From an uncultured Clostridia bacterium (GTDB taxonomy: Bacteria; Bacillota; Clostridia; Christensenellales; Borkfalkiaceae): 64,000 nucleotides of DNA. A program made the translations under genes and the position numbers. This document shows positions 7,965 through 15,570 of this stretch, one piece after another. Position 1 is the stretch's first letter. The number at the start of each line of letters is the position of its first letter. The notes under the pieces were generated by a model. The model was given only the letters and a program-made list of their open reading frames with translations, did no database searches and was not told the origin of the DNA. The stretch lies in contig CAMWME010000001.1 in assembly GCA_947175325.1 (NCBI GenBank), positions 1 through 64,000 on the forward strand. Direction: 5' to 3'.

Positions 7965-9376
7965 TGGCTATTCAACCGAAAAAACACGAAATGCCTACAC
8001 AGCCCGCTTTGGTGCGTGCGCGCAACTTTGAAGAAGTCGCGCTCGGTTATTCGGAAGAAATTGCCGTTGCCGAGGCTCAGCGTTGCTTAAATTGTAAAAA
8101 CAAGCCATGCGTAGAAGGTTGCCCCGTTAACGTGGCTATTCCCGATTTTATATCAAAAGTTAAAACTGGTGATTTTGAGGGGGCGTATCAGATTATTTCG
8201 GAAAGCTCTTCATTGCCCGCGGTTTGCGGCAGAGTTTGCCCGCAAGAAACGCAGTGTGAAAGCAAATGCACCGTCGGTATTAAGTTCGAGCCCGTCGGTA
8301 TTGGTAGGCTTGAGCGCTTCGTTGCCGATTGGCACAATACGCACTTTAAGGGTGAACCGACTTTACCTAAGCCCAACGGACATAAAGTTGCCGTTGTTGG
8401 CTCGGGCCCTTCGGGACTGACTTGTGCGGGCGATTTGGCGAAGAAGGGCTACAAAGTAACCGTTTTCGAGGCGTTACATTTAGCCGGCGGCGTACTCGTG
8501 TACGGAATACCCGAATTCAGATTGCCAAAAGAAATAGTTGAAAAAGAAGTAGAAACGCTGAAAAAATACGGCGTAGACGTTGAAACCAACGTCGTTATTG
8601 GCAAAACTCTCACCGTTGACGAGCTGTTTGAGGACGGCTACGAGGCTGTTTTCATCGGCTCTGGCGCGGGCTTGCCTCGATTTATGGGAATTAAGGGCGA
8701 GGGGCTGAAAGGCGTTTATTCCGCTAACGAATTTTTGACGCGTGCAAACCTTATGAAAGCGTATCAAAGCAACGCACAAACGCCCATATTGCGAGCAAAA
8801 AGCGTTGCTGTCGTCGGTGGCGGTAACGTTGCTATGGACGCCGCAAGAACGGCTTTGCGGCTTGGTGCGGAAAGCGTACGCATAATTTATCGCCGCTCTA
8901 TGGAAGAATTGCCCGCCCGTAAAGAAGAAGTTGAACACGCTGAGGAAGAGGGCGTAAAATTCGATATTTTAAGAAACCCCGTTGAAATTATCGGCTACAA
9001 TAATCCCGAAGACAAGCGTGACCCTAAAAACGGCACGGTTGTCGGGGTTAAGGTTATTAAGTGTGAGCTTGGTGAACCGGACGAAAAGGGAAGGCGCAGA
9101 CCCGTTGAAGTTGAAGGCAGTGAGTACGTCATTGACGTTGACTGCATAATCATGGCAATAGGCACAAGCCCTAACCCATTAATTAAAAATACCACAGCTG
9201 GGCTTGAAGTGAACAAGCGCGGTGGCATAATAGTTGAAGAAAACACGGGCAAAACTTCGAAGGAAGGCGTGTACGCCGGCGGTGACGCCGTTACGGGCGC
9301 CGCTACGGTTATTCTTGCGATGGGTGCGGGTAAGACTGCAGCAAAAGCAATAGATACATACCTTTCAAAAAAATAA
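7964..9376 (+). CDS. nfnB: NfnB / GltD-like NADPH-binding flavoprotein with two [4Fe-4S] clusters
   Basis: Large subunit of the NfnAB complex, often annotated 'glutamate synthase (NADPH), homotetrameric' (gltA). Residues about 35-110 contain the cysteine sets CLNCKNKPCVEGCP and CGRVCPQETQCESKC for two [4Fe-4S] clusters. An FAD-binding motif (VVGSGPSGLTCAG) follows at about residue 145, and an NADPH-binding motif (VVGGGNVAMDAART) near 285. The C-terminal GGDAVTGAATVILAMGAGK is the conserved flavin-binding end. 470 residues is the usual length. No glutamate synthase large subunit is adjacent, and nfnA is, which favours the bifurcating transhydrogenase over GOGAT. Confidence 0.92.
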   Translation: MAIQPKKHEMPTQPALVRARNFEEVALGYSEEIAVAEAQRCLNCKNKPCVEGCPVNVAIPDFISKVKTGDFEGAYQIISESSSLPAVCGRVCPQETQCESKCTVGIKFEPVGIGRLERFVADWHNTHFKGEPTLPKPNGHKVAVVGSGPSGLTCAGDLAKKGYKVTVFEALHLAGGVLVYGIPEFRLPKEIVEKEVETLKKYGVDVETNVVIGKTLTVDELFEDGYEAVFIGSGAGLPRFMGIKGEGLKGVYSANEFLTRANLMKAYQSNAQTPILRAKSVAVVGGGNVAMDAARTALRLGAESVRIIYRRSMEELPARKEEVEHAEEEGVKFDILRNPVEIIGYNNPEDKRDPKNGTVVGVKVIKCELGEPDEKGRRRPVEVEGSEYVIDVDCIIMAIGTSPNPLIKNTTAGLEVNKRGGIIVEENTGKTSKEGVYAGGDAVTGAATVILAMGAGKTAAKAIDTYLSKK

Positions 9377-9398
9377 GAATAATAAGGATATGTTAATA

Positions 9399-9803
9399 AT
9401 GGAAGAAATTCACGAAGTATTTGACTGTGCGGATTCAATAAACGTTTATAACGGCGGCGCAAAAACGGCATATTCTTCGGGTGGTAAAGAGTATAGCAAA
9501 ATTCTTGCGTGCTGGAACGATATGATTAACGGCGCACACGATATGCCGGCTTTCGGTGTAAGTCTTGACCGCTATACCAAAGAGGAAATGAAGAAAGGTC
9601 TTTGGGTTGAATTCGATTTTAAAAAGGTTTTGGAATGCAACGGAATGCCTTTTGAAAAGTTGCTTGTAAGCGTTGAAAAAGGCGCACAAGGCTTTAATTT
9701 GATAAGATATAACTCAGACGTCGGTTACGACGGCAGATGCTTCTATTTAGACCTTATTGGCAAAAATATGGGCAATTTTTACGATTTATTGTTAAATTTA
9801 TAG
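9399..9803 (+). CDS. Conserved-looking protein of unknown function
   Basis: 134-residue soluble protein that I cannot assign to a family. It is mixed in charge, has no signal peptide or membrane segment, and follows nfnB by about 20 bp, so it is probably the last gene of the nfn operon. The start is chosen at 9399 (MEEIHEVF): the AAGGA at 9384-9388 is 10 nt from this ATG but only 1 nt from the in-frame ATG at 9390. Readable coding and operon position make it likely to be real. Confidence 0.6.
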   Translation: MEEIHEVFDCADSINVYNGGAKTAYSSGGKEYSKILACWNDMINGAHDMPAFGVSLDRYTKEEMKKGLWVEFDFKKVLECNGMPFEKLLVSVEKGAQGFNLIRYNSDVGYDGRCFYLDLIGKNMGNFYDLLLNL

Positions 9804-9810
9804 TGTTTAA

Positions 9811-9832
9811 ATAGTACTATGTCTGACATAAT
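9811..9832. repeat. Dispersed 22-bp repeat, copy 1
   Basis: Contains AGTACTATGTCTGACATAAT. Copies 2 and 3 lie at 58745-58766 (20 of 22 identical) and 62792-62813 (21 of 22 identical). It combines two small palindromes, ATAGTACTAT and ATGTC-T-GACAT. This copy lies in the intergenic space after the nfn operon. Confidence 0.6.
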
Positions 9833-9870
9833 TAGCTAAAAACAAGCAAAAATTAATCAATTGTATGAAA

Positions 9871-9897
9871 AAAGCGGGTCTTAAAATGACCCGCTTT
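9871..9897. terminator. Bidirectional terminator between nfn operon and TSCPD gene
   Basis: Ten-bp perfect stem AAAGCGGGTC / GACCCGCTTT with a 7-nt loop, with A and T runs on both sides, between two convergent transcription units. Confidence 0.85.
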
Positions 9898-9906
9898 TAT
9901 TTTCTT

Positions 9907-10158
9907 TTATTCAACAGATTTTTTATAAGCCGCGATTGCCTTTGACAGCTGGTCGGGGCAAGAAGTACCGTTTCTGCAAATTACACCAGATAGAAGATTT
10001 TCAATTTCGTCAATGTTTTTACCTTCGCAAAGACGGGCAACGCCTTGCAGATTTCCGTTACAGCCGCCTATAAATCTTAAGTTATGTAACTTATTTTCTT
10101 CATCAACTTCGAATACTATCTGGCGCGAACAAGTGCCGTTTGTGGAATATGTAAACAT
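9907..10158 (-). CDS. TSCPD-domain protein (TIGR03905 type)
   Basis: 83-residue protein matching the TSCPD domain, a small module related to the C-terminal zinc-binding part of vitamin B12-dependent ribonucleotide reductases. Characteristic positions are GTCSRQI near the start, the GGCNGNLQG segment in the middle, and CRNGTSCPDQLSKAI at the end, with four conserved cysteines. The family role is unknown; metal binding is likely. It sits 8 bp downstream of the DUF4364 gene, so the two form a small operon, a pairing seen in other Clostridia from general knowledge. Confidence 0.82.
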   Translation of the reverse strand: MFTYSTNGTCSRQIVFEVDEENKLHNLRFIGGCNGNLQGVARLCEGKNIDEIENLLSGVICRNGTSCPDQLSKAIAAYKKSVE

Positions 10159-10166
10159 TTTGCCTC

Positions 10167-10691
10167 CTAATCACAAAGGTTTTCGTAAATAACTGAATAA
10201 ACGTCAGCCGCTTTTTCTTCCCACTTCTTATATATGGCTTTTGCCGTTTTTTTGTCGGGAACTACGAATTTTAATTCCAAAAGTGGTTGAACCGGTGCAA
10301 GAATTTTCAAAGATACGGTGAAAGTGCCGTCAACGTTCTGATAATAGTCTGAACGGCATTCTTGCCTATTGCGGTATCTTGCGCTGTTCTTTTTAACAAA
10401 TTGTGAAATTTCTTCTCTTACGCTCTTGGGAATATTTATGTAGAAATTCGCAAGAGATTCACGTCCGTCGGGGGTTATCGTGTAAAGAACGTCATCGTCC
10501 TCGTTCACAACGCAAATAAAATTGTCGTCTTTAAGTTTATGTATAATGTTGACACAGTCCATGTACCCCATCCAACTGTTGGAGGTGGAGCACATATCCA
10601 CAATAGTACGCTCGGATAAAGCGCTTTCCATTTTATCGAAAACGAAAAGAATTATTAACTTGTTGGTTGAGGTTTCGCCTATGTTCAACAT
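10167..10691 (-). CDS. DUF4364 winged-helix protein
   Basis: 174-residue cytoplasmic protein of the DUF4364 family. The N-terminal 80 residues (KLIILFVFDKMES, then a helix-turn-helix-like stretch and YTITPDGRESL) look like a winged-helix domain of the PadR/MarR-like type, and the rest is a mixed alpha/beta domain. It is presumed to be a DNA-binding regulator, but no target is known. It precedes the TSCPD gene, and the upstream region to 10854 is AT-rich with the divergent promoter of the next gene. Confidence 0.75.
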   Translation of the reverse strand: MLNIGETSTNKLIILFVFDKMESALSERTIVDMCSTSNSWMGYMDCVNIIHKLKDDNFICVVNEDDDVLYTITPDGRESLANFYINIPKSVREEISQFVKKNSARYRNRQECRSDYYQNVDGTFTVSLKILAPVQPLLELKFVVPDKKTAKAIYKKWEEKAADVYSVIYENLCD

Positions 10692-10853
10692 AATAAATCA
10701 ATAAACTTTAAAAAATTACCTCTTTATTATACATAATAAATAAAATAAAATCAAGATTATTTGTTTAAAAATAATACAATTTTATAATAAACTGTGATAT
10801 AATAAAAAAAACGCTTTACGCACGGTTTATAAAATTTTACGAGAGGCGAAAAT

Positions 10854-11585
10854 ATGTCTGATACGAAAGAACAAGTTTTATCATTTTTGGATAAATGCGA
10901 AGAACTTAAAAGCTGTAAATTTATTATGGCAACAACAAAAATCAAGGATTTATTGAAATGCATCGTCAATTGTCCCGATTTGTATAGGCTTTTTGAGACC
11001 GTAACTAACGGATTTAACTATCTCGAAGCAAAAAGCCAGTGCCTTTTAACGGTTAACGACGGAATTTTTACAAGAAGTTACGTTGTTCTTCCGCAAACGG
11101 TAGGGCAAAGACTTGCGTTCATTTTCTGCCTTTTGGTTGAATTTGATAAGGATAATATCAATTTAAATGATTTTTTAAGGCAGTACTTCCCCGAGGACGG
11201 AAGCTATTTTGCAAGTTATCAAGCGTTTTGTAACACGATAATTAAAGGTTTACAAGACTGTATTTCGCAAGTGTTCAGAGAGGAAATGGCTTTAATACAA
11301 GAAGAATCCGACAAATCTTCGCGTGCGGGTGAAATTTCATCGGCGCTCGGTGTCGCACTTTCTCAAGAAATGGATTTTATATCAAAAAGCCAAATTGCCG
11401 ACGAAGAGAAGGAGAACGGCTTGAAAATGTTGACGGCGCTTGCTAAAAACCTTAAAGTAGGCAACGTGGAAAATATTGACGCTTTGCTTTGCGGATACAG
11501 CTATTTTGTTTTAAATAATAAATGCGTTTCGGAAGGAATAGCCGAGATTATTGAGCTTATCGAGGACTACGAAAAGACTTTATGA
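10854..11585 (+). CDS. Unknown soluble helical protein upstream of NUDIX hydrolase
   Basis: 243-residue predicted mostly helical cytoplasmic protein; I do not recognise the family. There are no obvious catalytic motifs, signal peptide or membrane helices. The ribosome binding site GAGAGGCG precedes the ATG, and a TATAAT box at 10798-10803 with a weak TACAAT -35 lies upstream. Its stop overlaps the ATG of the NUDIX gene (ATGA), implying translational coupling and a shared role, possibly in nucleotide housecleaning. That functional link is inference from coupling only. Confidence 0.65.
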   Translation: MSDTKEQVLSFLDKCEELKSCKFIMATTKIKDLLKCIVNCPDLYRLFETVTNGFNYLEAKSQCLLTVNDGIFTRSYVVLPQTVGQRLAFIFCLLVEFDKDNINLNDFLRQYFPEDGSYFASYQAFCNTIIKGLQDCISQVFREEMALIQEESDKSSRAGEISSALGVALSQEMDFISKSQIADEEKENGLKMLTALAKNLKVGNVENIDALLCGYSYFVLNNKCVSEGIAEIIELIEDYEKTL

Positions 11586-12112
11586 AGTTTTTTGAAAAGA
11601 AATTGCACGGCAAAACCATATACGACGGAAAAATTTTAAAGCTTGAAGTTGACGAGGTTGAGCTTCCGGACGGGACTACTTCAAAAAGGGAGTGTGTGCG
11701 CCATTCGGGCGGTGCTGCGGTGTTATGTGTGGTTGACGGTAAGGTGTTGCTTGTCAAACAGTACCGGTATCTTTACGGAAAGGAAATTTATGAAATCCCC
11801 GCCGGAAAGCTTGAAAGGGGAGAGGACCCGTTAATTGCTGCTGCCCGCGAACTAAAAGAAGAAACTGGGATGTCCGCAGACCTCATTCCGTATATCAAGC
11901 TTTATCCCACGCCCGGATATACGGATGAAATAATTCACGTCTATCTTGCGAAAAATTGTCGTGGCGGTGGTAACCAAAGTTTGGACGACGGTGAGTTTTT
12001 ATCCGTATGTTCTAAGCCTTTAAATGAAGTTTTATCTCTTATCGAAAGCGGTGAAATTTGCGACGGAAAAACCGTTGCCGCGATATATAAATTCGTATCT
12101 GAAAGTAATTAA
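11582..12112 (+). CDS. NUDIX hydrolase, ADP-ribose pyrophosphatase-like
   Basis: 176-residue NUDIX enzyme. The NUDIX box begins at GKLERGEDP and continues AARELKEETGM (about residues 79-101), with the invariant REL-EE acidic residues for Mg binding. The preceding ILKLEVDEVELPDG and VKQYRYLYGKEIYEIPAGKLE segments are typical of ADP-ribose pyrophosphatases (NudF/YqkG type). It would cleave ADP-ribose to AMP and ribose-5-phosphate in the cytoplasm. It is translationally coupled to the unknown gene upstream and followed by a strong terminator. Confidence 0.88.
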   Translation: MKFFEKKLHGKTIYDGKILKLEVDEVELPDGTTSKRECVRHSGGAAVLCVVDGKVLLVKQYRYLYGKEIYEIPAGKLERGEDPLIAAARELKEETGMSADLIPYIKLYPTPGYTDEIIHVYLAKNCRGGGNQSLDDGEFLSVCSKPLNEVLSLIESGEICDGKTVAAIYKFVSESN

Positions 12113-12126
12113 ATCAAATTGTACTA

Positions 12127-12158
12127 TAAGCCCCTACATTTAACGGTGTAGGGGCTTA
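12127..12158 (+). terminator. Terminator after NUDIX gene
   Basis: Twelve-bp perfect stem TAAGCCCCTACA / TGTAGGGGCTTA with an 8-nt loop, followed by TTTC. Confidence 0.75.
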
Positions 12159-12165
12159 TTTCAAG

Positions 12166-12217
12166 CATATTACGGGGGCAACCGTGAAACTTGTTCCACA
12201 ATTGCCCCCGTAATATG
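12166..12217. repeat. Long inverted repeat (16-bp arms), member of a dispersed repeat
   Basis: Perfect 16-bp arms CATATTACGGGGGCAA and TTGCCCCCGTAATATG around a 20-nt loop. The left arm with its flank (TTCAAG) recurs with one mismatch at 46298-46319. It has no T-tract, so a simple terminator role is less likely than a small repeat element or structured RNA. Confidence 0.6.
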
Positions 12218-12296
12218 ATGCAAATAACGCAATTTTGTTAATTTAACAGCCATGTAATCTGTCGAAGATAATTAGAGTGTTTATGGCAAAAAAATA

Positions 12297-12325
12297 AAAG
12301 GGTTTACCTTTCGGCAAACCCTTTT
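12297..12325 (-). terminator. Terminator of the Cys/Gly-rich small gene
   Basis: On the minus strand, AAAAGGGTTTGCC pairs with GGTAAACCCTTTT around a GAAA tetraloop and is followed by A/T-rich TATTTTTTT. Confidence 0.8.
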
Positions 12326-12332
12326 TTTTAAA

Positions 12333-12554
12333 TTAGTTGCAACCGCAGCCGCAACCGCCGTTGCCACCGCCGCAGAGAAGGCTGGACAGCGTGCCGTTCT
12401 TCCACATACTGTATATAAGGGCAATAAGTATGGGGGTGCAGCTACCGGAAAGTACGCCTTCGAGACCGTTACAGCTGCAGCTGCTTGCTGCAAGCAATAA
12501 AAGTATCAAAATCCAAAGGCAGCCATTGTTGCCGCAGTTAGAGAATAAGTTCAT
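12333..12554 (-). CDS. Small Cys/Gly-rich membrane peptide
   Basis: 73-residue peptide: a Cys/Asn N-terminus (NLFSNCGNNGC), one strongly hydrophobic segment (LWILILLLLAAS), a cysteine pair (SCSC), a second hydrophobic stretch, and a Gly/Cys tail ending GGCGCGCN. The start at 12554 is fixed by an excellent ribosome binding site (AAGGAGGT) 6 nt upstream; an in-frame ATG 23 codons further up has none. It has its own terminator. Similar small proteins in gut Clostridia are often labelled 'chorion class high-cysteine protein' by automated annotation; the function is unknown. Candidate roles are a metal-binding or disulfide-linked surface or spore-associated peptide; this is inference. Confidence 0.7.
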   Translation of the reverse strand: MNLFSNCGNNGCLWILILLLLAASSCSCNGLEGVLSGSCTPILIALIYSMWKNGTLSSLLCGGGNGGCGCGCN

Positions 12555-12810
12555 AAGTGACCTCCTTAACTTCCTACGTGGCGGTATGTAGAGTTTTATT
12601 TTGTTGTTCCACGCAGGCTTCATCTGTAAAGGTTTAAAGCCTTTAACAGGTTTCGTATACTAAATAATATTTAAATTTTCTTAAAAATGTTACACTCCTT
12701 TTCATTTGCTTGAAAAATAAAATTTATTGTGTTAAAATTTATTTAAAACAAGATGCTTTCAGCCGCTACGTAAGGGTGGACTGTTTACAAGTATAATACT
12801 TTTATTGCTG

Positions 12811-12834
12811 CCGATATTCTTTTATAGAAATCGG
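12811..12834 (+). promoter_or_regulatory. Leader hairpin ahead of the ECF S-component gene
   Basis: Hairpin with arms CCGAT-(A)-TTCT and AGAA-ATCGG just before the GGAGG ribosome binding site of the membrane protein gene at 12848. It could modulate translation; I recognise no known riboswitch class in the leader. Confidence 0.35.
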
Positions 12835-12847
12835 ACGGAGGCTTTTT

Positions 12848-13486
12848 ATGAAAAGAGATAAAGCGCACTTTATCGCTTTTGTCGGCGTTATGTTTGCGCT
12901 GATATTCGTTCTGTTTTTATTGGAAGGCGCATTGTCGTTAGTTCTTGGAACAACGCCGTGTTTTCTTTCATTACCCGTCGCAATTGCGTTAAGTATTTAT
13001 GATGATTGGAAAAAAAGCTTCATCGGCGGAACGCTTTTAGGACTTGCAAGCTGTCTTTTCTGCCTTATCTTTGCATCGCTTTTTATAGTTTATGCAAACC
13101 CGCTTATTAGCGTTTTACCTAGGTTTTTTATTGGCGTAACGTCTTACTGGGCGTATTTTGGGCTTTCTAAGTTATTCAAAAAAGCCAAAAGCGTGTTTGT
13201 ACGGGAAAGTATACCCGCAGCAGTTGCCGGTGTTGTCGGTTCATTGACCAATACCGTTTTATACCTTCTTGCAATAAATATTTGGAGCGGTAATTTTATA
13301 GGGTCGCTTACTGCCATAATGAACGTTGCCGTTTCAATCTTTTTCCCCATAGAGTTGGCGGCTTGTCTAATTCTCGTGCCTATATACGTTGCGGTTCTTA
13401 AAAAAATCAACCATTCGCTTATAAATAAGCCTAAGAAAGTTATTGAAAGTACGGAGAACGTTTCTGAAAATGATAATTTGTCTTGA
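12848..13486 (+). CDS. ECF transporter S component, probably pantothenate (PanT-like)
   Basis: 212-residue integral membrane protein with about six hydrophobic segments and a charged C-terminal tail. The segments LPRFFIGVTSYWAYFGL and VVGSLTNTVLYLLA match the pattern seen in ECF transporter substrate-binding (S) subunits of the RibU/PanT superfamily. The 3' end overlaps coaX by 17 bp; since CoaX phosphorylates pantothenate, pantothenate is the most likely substrate, by context. S components need shared EcfA/A'/T partners, which are not in this window. The GGAGG ribosome binding site lies 8 nt upstream of the ATG. Confidence 0.72.
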   Translation: MKRDKAHFIAFVGVMFALIFVLFLLEGALSLVLGTTPCFLSLPVAIALSIYDDWKKSFIGGTLLGLASCLFCLIFASLFIVYANPLISVLPRFFIGVTSYWAYFGLSKLFKKAKSVFVRESIPAAVAGVVGSLTNTVLYLLAINIWSGNFIGSLTAIMNVAVSIFFPIELAACLILVPIYVAVLKKINHSLINKPKKVIESTENVSENDNLS

Positions 13487-14246
13487 CGTAGGTAACACGA
13501 ATATAAAATTTGCCGTTTACGACGGAGATGTGCTGAAACTGAGTTTCCGCGTTGCAACCGAGCACAAGAAGACTTCAGACGAATACGGCGGTCAACTTCT
13601 AAGCATTTTAGGTAACAACGGCGTTAAACCGGACGATATAACCGGTGGAATCATTTCGTCGGTTGTACCTCAGCTTGATTACACTTTGGATAGGACGTGC
13701 AGAACGTACCTAAAAATTAAACCTATGATGTTGGCACCCGGGTTAAAAACGGGGCTAAACCTAAAAGTAGACAATGCCAAAGAAGTTGGGGCTGATAGGG
13801 TTGTAAACAACGTAGCGGCGGTTAGAAAGTACGGTTATCCGCTGATAATCGTTGATTTCGGTACGGCAACCACTTTTAACGTTATTAACGACAAGGGCGA
13901 TTTTATAGGGGGCGTAATTGCACCCGGAATAAAGGGTTCTTTGGAAAGCCTCGTTAACGGAACGGCGAAACTGCCCAGAGTAGAGATAGAGCGCCCTTCA
14001 ACGGTCATTGGTAAAAATACGATAACTAATATGCAGTCGGGCATATTCTACGGCTTTGCGGGGCTTGTTGAGTTTTTAGTTAAAAAGATTAAACGCGAAA
14101 TGAAGTGCGAAAACGTAACCGTAGTAGCGACGGGCGGCTTTTCGGAAATTATAGCAAAAGAAATATCTTGCATTGACAAGGTGGACAAGCTTTTGACGCT
14201 TGACGGTTTAAAGTATCTGTATAACCTTAACAATACGGAGGAATAA
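13470..14246 (+). CDS. coaX: Type III pantothenate kinase
   Basis: CoaX catalyses ATP-dependent phosphorylation of pantothenate, the first step of coenzyme A synthesis; type III enzymes are not feedback-inhibited by CoA and need a monovalent cation. The ASKHA-fold signatures are DVGNTNIKFAV at the N-terminus, GADRVVN near residue 100 and VDFGTATTFNV near residue 126, followed by GGVIAPGI. The start at 13470 gives MIICLDVGNT, the canonical N-terminus; upstream in-frame TTG at 13443 would add an unneeded 9 residues. It overlaps the ECF S-component and is followed within one base by hom. Confidence 0.93.
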   Translation: MIICLDVGNTNIKFAVYDGDVLKLSFRVATEHKKTSDEYGGQLLSILGNNGVKPDDITGGIISSVVPQLDYTLDRTCRTYLKIKPMMLAPGLKTGLNLKVDNAKEVGADRVVNNVAAVRKYGYPLIIVDFGTATTFNVINDKGDFIGGVIAPGIKGSLESLVNGTAKLPRVEIERPSTVIGKNTITNMQSGIFYGFAGLVEFLVKKIKREMKCENVTVVATGGFSEIIAKEISCIDKVDKLLTLDGLKYLYNLNNTEE

Positions 14247-14247
14247 A

Positions 14248-15525
14248 ATGAAAAAAGTTGGCGTGGCAATTCTGGGCCTTGGCGTCGTCGGCGGCGGAAC
14301 GTATAAAATTCTTACCGAGCACAGAGAGTTTTACAATAAAAACCATGGTGTGGATATTTCCGTTGAAGCTGTTCTCGAGCTTAATCGCGAGCGTGCGATG
14401 GCACTTGGCATAGACGAGAGTAAAATTGCCTCTAACATAGCCGAAATATGCTCTAATTCGGAAATAGATGTCGTCGTCGAATCTATTGGCGGAATTGAAC
14501 CCGCAAAATCGTTCGTGCTTGCCGTTTTAAATTCGGGCAAGTCGGTCGTTACTTCTAATAAGGAGCTTTATTGCAAGTACAGCCACGAGCTGGAAAAGGT
14601 TGCAAAAAAGAACGATTGCGGACTGTATTTCGAGGCAAGCTGTGTCGGCGGTGTGCCGGTTATCCGCGCGCTTTTGGATAATTTGCAAGGTAATAAAATA
14701 ACCTCGTTAACGGGTATAATTAACGGCACCACTAACTATATTTTATCGAAGATGTCCGATTGCGGAGCGTCTTATACCGACGTTTTGAAAGAGGCGCAAA
14801 AGCTGGGTTATGCGGAGGCAGACCCCACTTCCGACGTGGAAGGGTATGACGCTGTTTATAAGCTTTCAATACTTTCCAGTCTTTCATTCCATACGAAAGT
14901 ACCCTATACCGAAATTTACCGTGAGGGAATTACGAGCGTTGACCCTACTGACATTCAATACGGTAAACAACTCGGTTATGCGTTGAAGCTTCTTGCCGTA
15001 GGCAAGAACGGTGAGAACGGAATAGAAGTCCGCGTTCATCCTACGTTTATAAAATCAAATCACCCGTTGGCAAACGTAAACGACAGTTATAACGCCGTTT
15101 ATATTACCGGCGACAGCGTGGAGGACGTTATGCTTTACGGCCGCGGTGCGGGCGCTTTGCCTACGGGCAGTGCGATAGTGGGGGATATTATTTACTGCGC
15201 GACCCATCAAGGAAGTAATTATTCTACTTTTAAGAACACGGAAAAGGCTGACCCCGCCACAAAGTTTATAAAGAATTTTGAAAGCGAGTATTATTTAAGA
15301 CTGTCCGTCAAGGATAAAACGGGCGTGCTTTCAAAGATAACTTCACATTTTTCAAAGCACGGAATAAGCATTTCCCAAGTAATTCAAGAGAAAGCGGAAA
15401 ACGGGCAAGTGCCGCTTATCATTTTAACGCATCATACTTTAGAAAACGACGTAAAGAAAACGGTTGACGAATTAAACGCTTCGGGCGTTGCACGTGTCGC
15501 TGCCATAATAAGAGTTATTTCTTAA
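14248..15525 (+). CDS. hom: Homoserine dehydrogenase
   Basis: 425-residue enzyme that reduces aspartate semialdehyde to homoserine with NAD(P)H, a branch point to threonine and methionine. The Rossmann motif is LGLGVVGGGTY at the N-terminus; the catalytic domain contains GIINGTTNYILSKM and EAQKLGYAEADPTSDVEG; the last 80 residues (YYLRLSVKDKTGVLSKI) form an ACT domain for amino acid feedback, usually threonine. The ribosome binding site GGAGG lies within the end of coaX. A strong terminator follows. Confidence 0.95.
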   Translation: MKKVGVAILGLGVVGGGTYKILTEHREFYNKNHGVDISVEAVLELNRERAMALGIDESKIASNIAEICSNSEIDVVVESIGGIEPAKSFVLAVLNSGKSVVTSNKELYCKYSHELEKVAKKNDCGLYFEASCVGGVPVIRALLDNLQGNKITSLTGIINGTTNYILSKMSDCGASYTDVLKEAQKLGYAEADPTSDVEGYDAVYKLSILSSLSFHTKVPYTEIYREGITSVDPTDIQYGKQLGYALKLLAVGKNGENGIEVRVHPTFIKSNHPLANVNDSYNAVYITGDSVEDVMLYGRGAGALPTGSAIVGDIIYCATHQGSNYSTFKNTEKADPATKFIKNFESEYYLRLSVKDKTGVLSKITSHFSKHGISISQVIQEKAENGQVPLIILTHHTLENDVKKTVDELNASGVARVAAIIRVIS

Positions 15526-15535
15526 AAGCAAATTT

Positions 15536-15565
15536 AAGCCCCCGCCGATTAATCGGCGGGGGCTT
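15536..15565. terminator. Bidirectional terminator between hom and potD
   Basis: Fifteen-bp palindromic stem starting AAGCCCCCGCCGATT, with T-runs on the plus side and A-runs giving a T-tract on the minus side. Confidence 0.9.
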
Positions 15566-15570
15566 CTTTT

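Noticed and set aside
7964-9376. Glutamate synthase small subunit (gltD) as the primary call
   Set aside because: No large glutamate synthase subunit is present, while the adjacent NfnA-type subunit marks the transhydrogenase.
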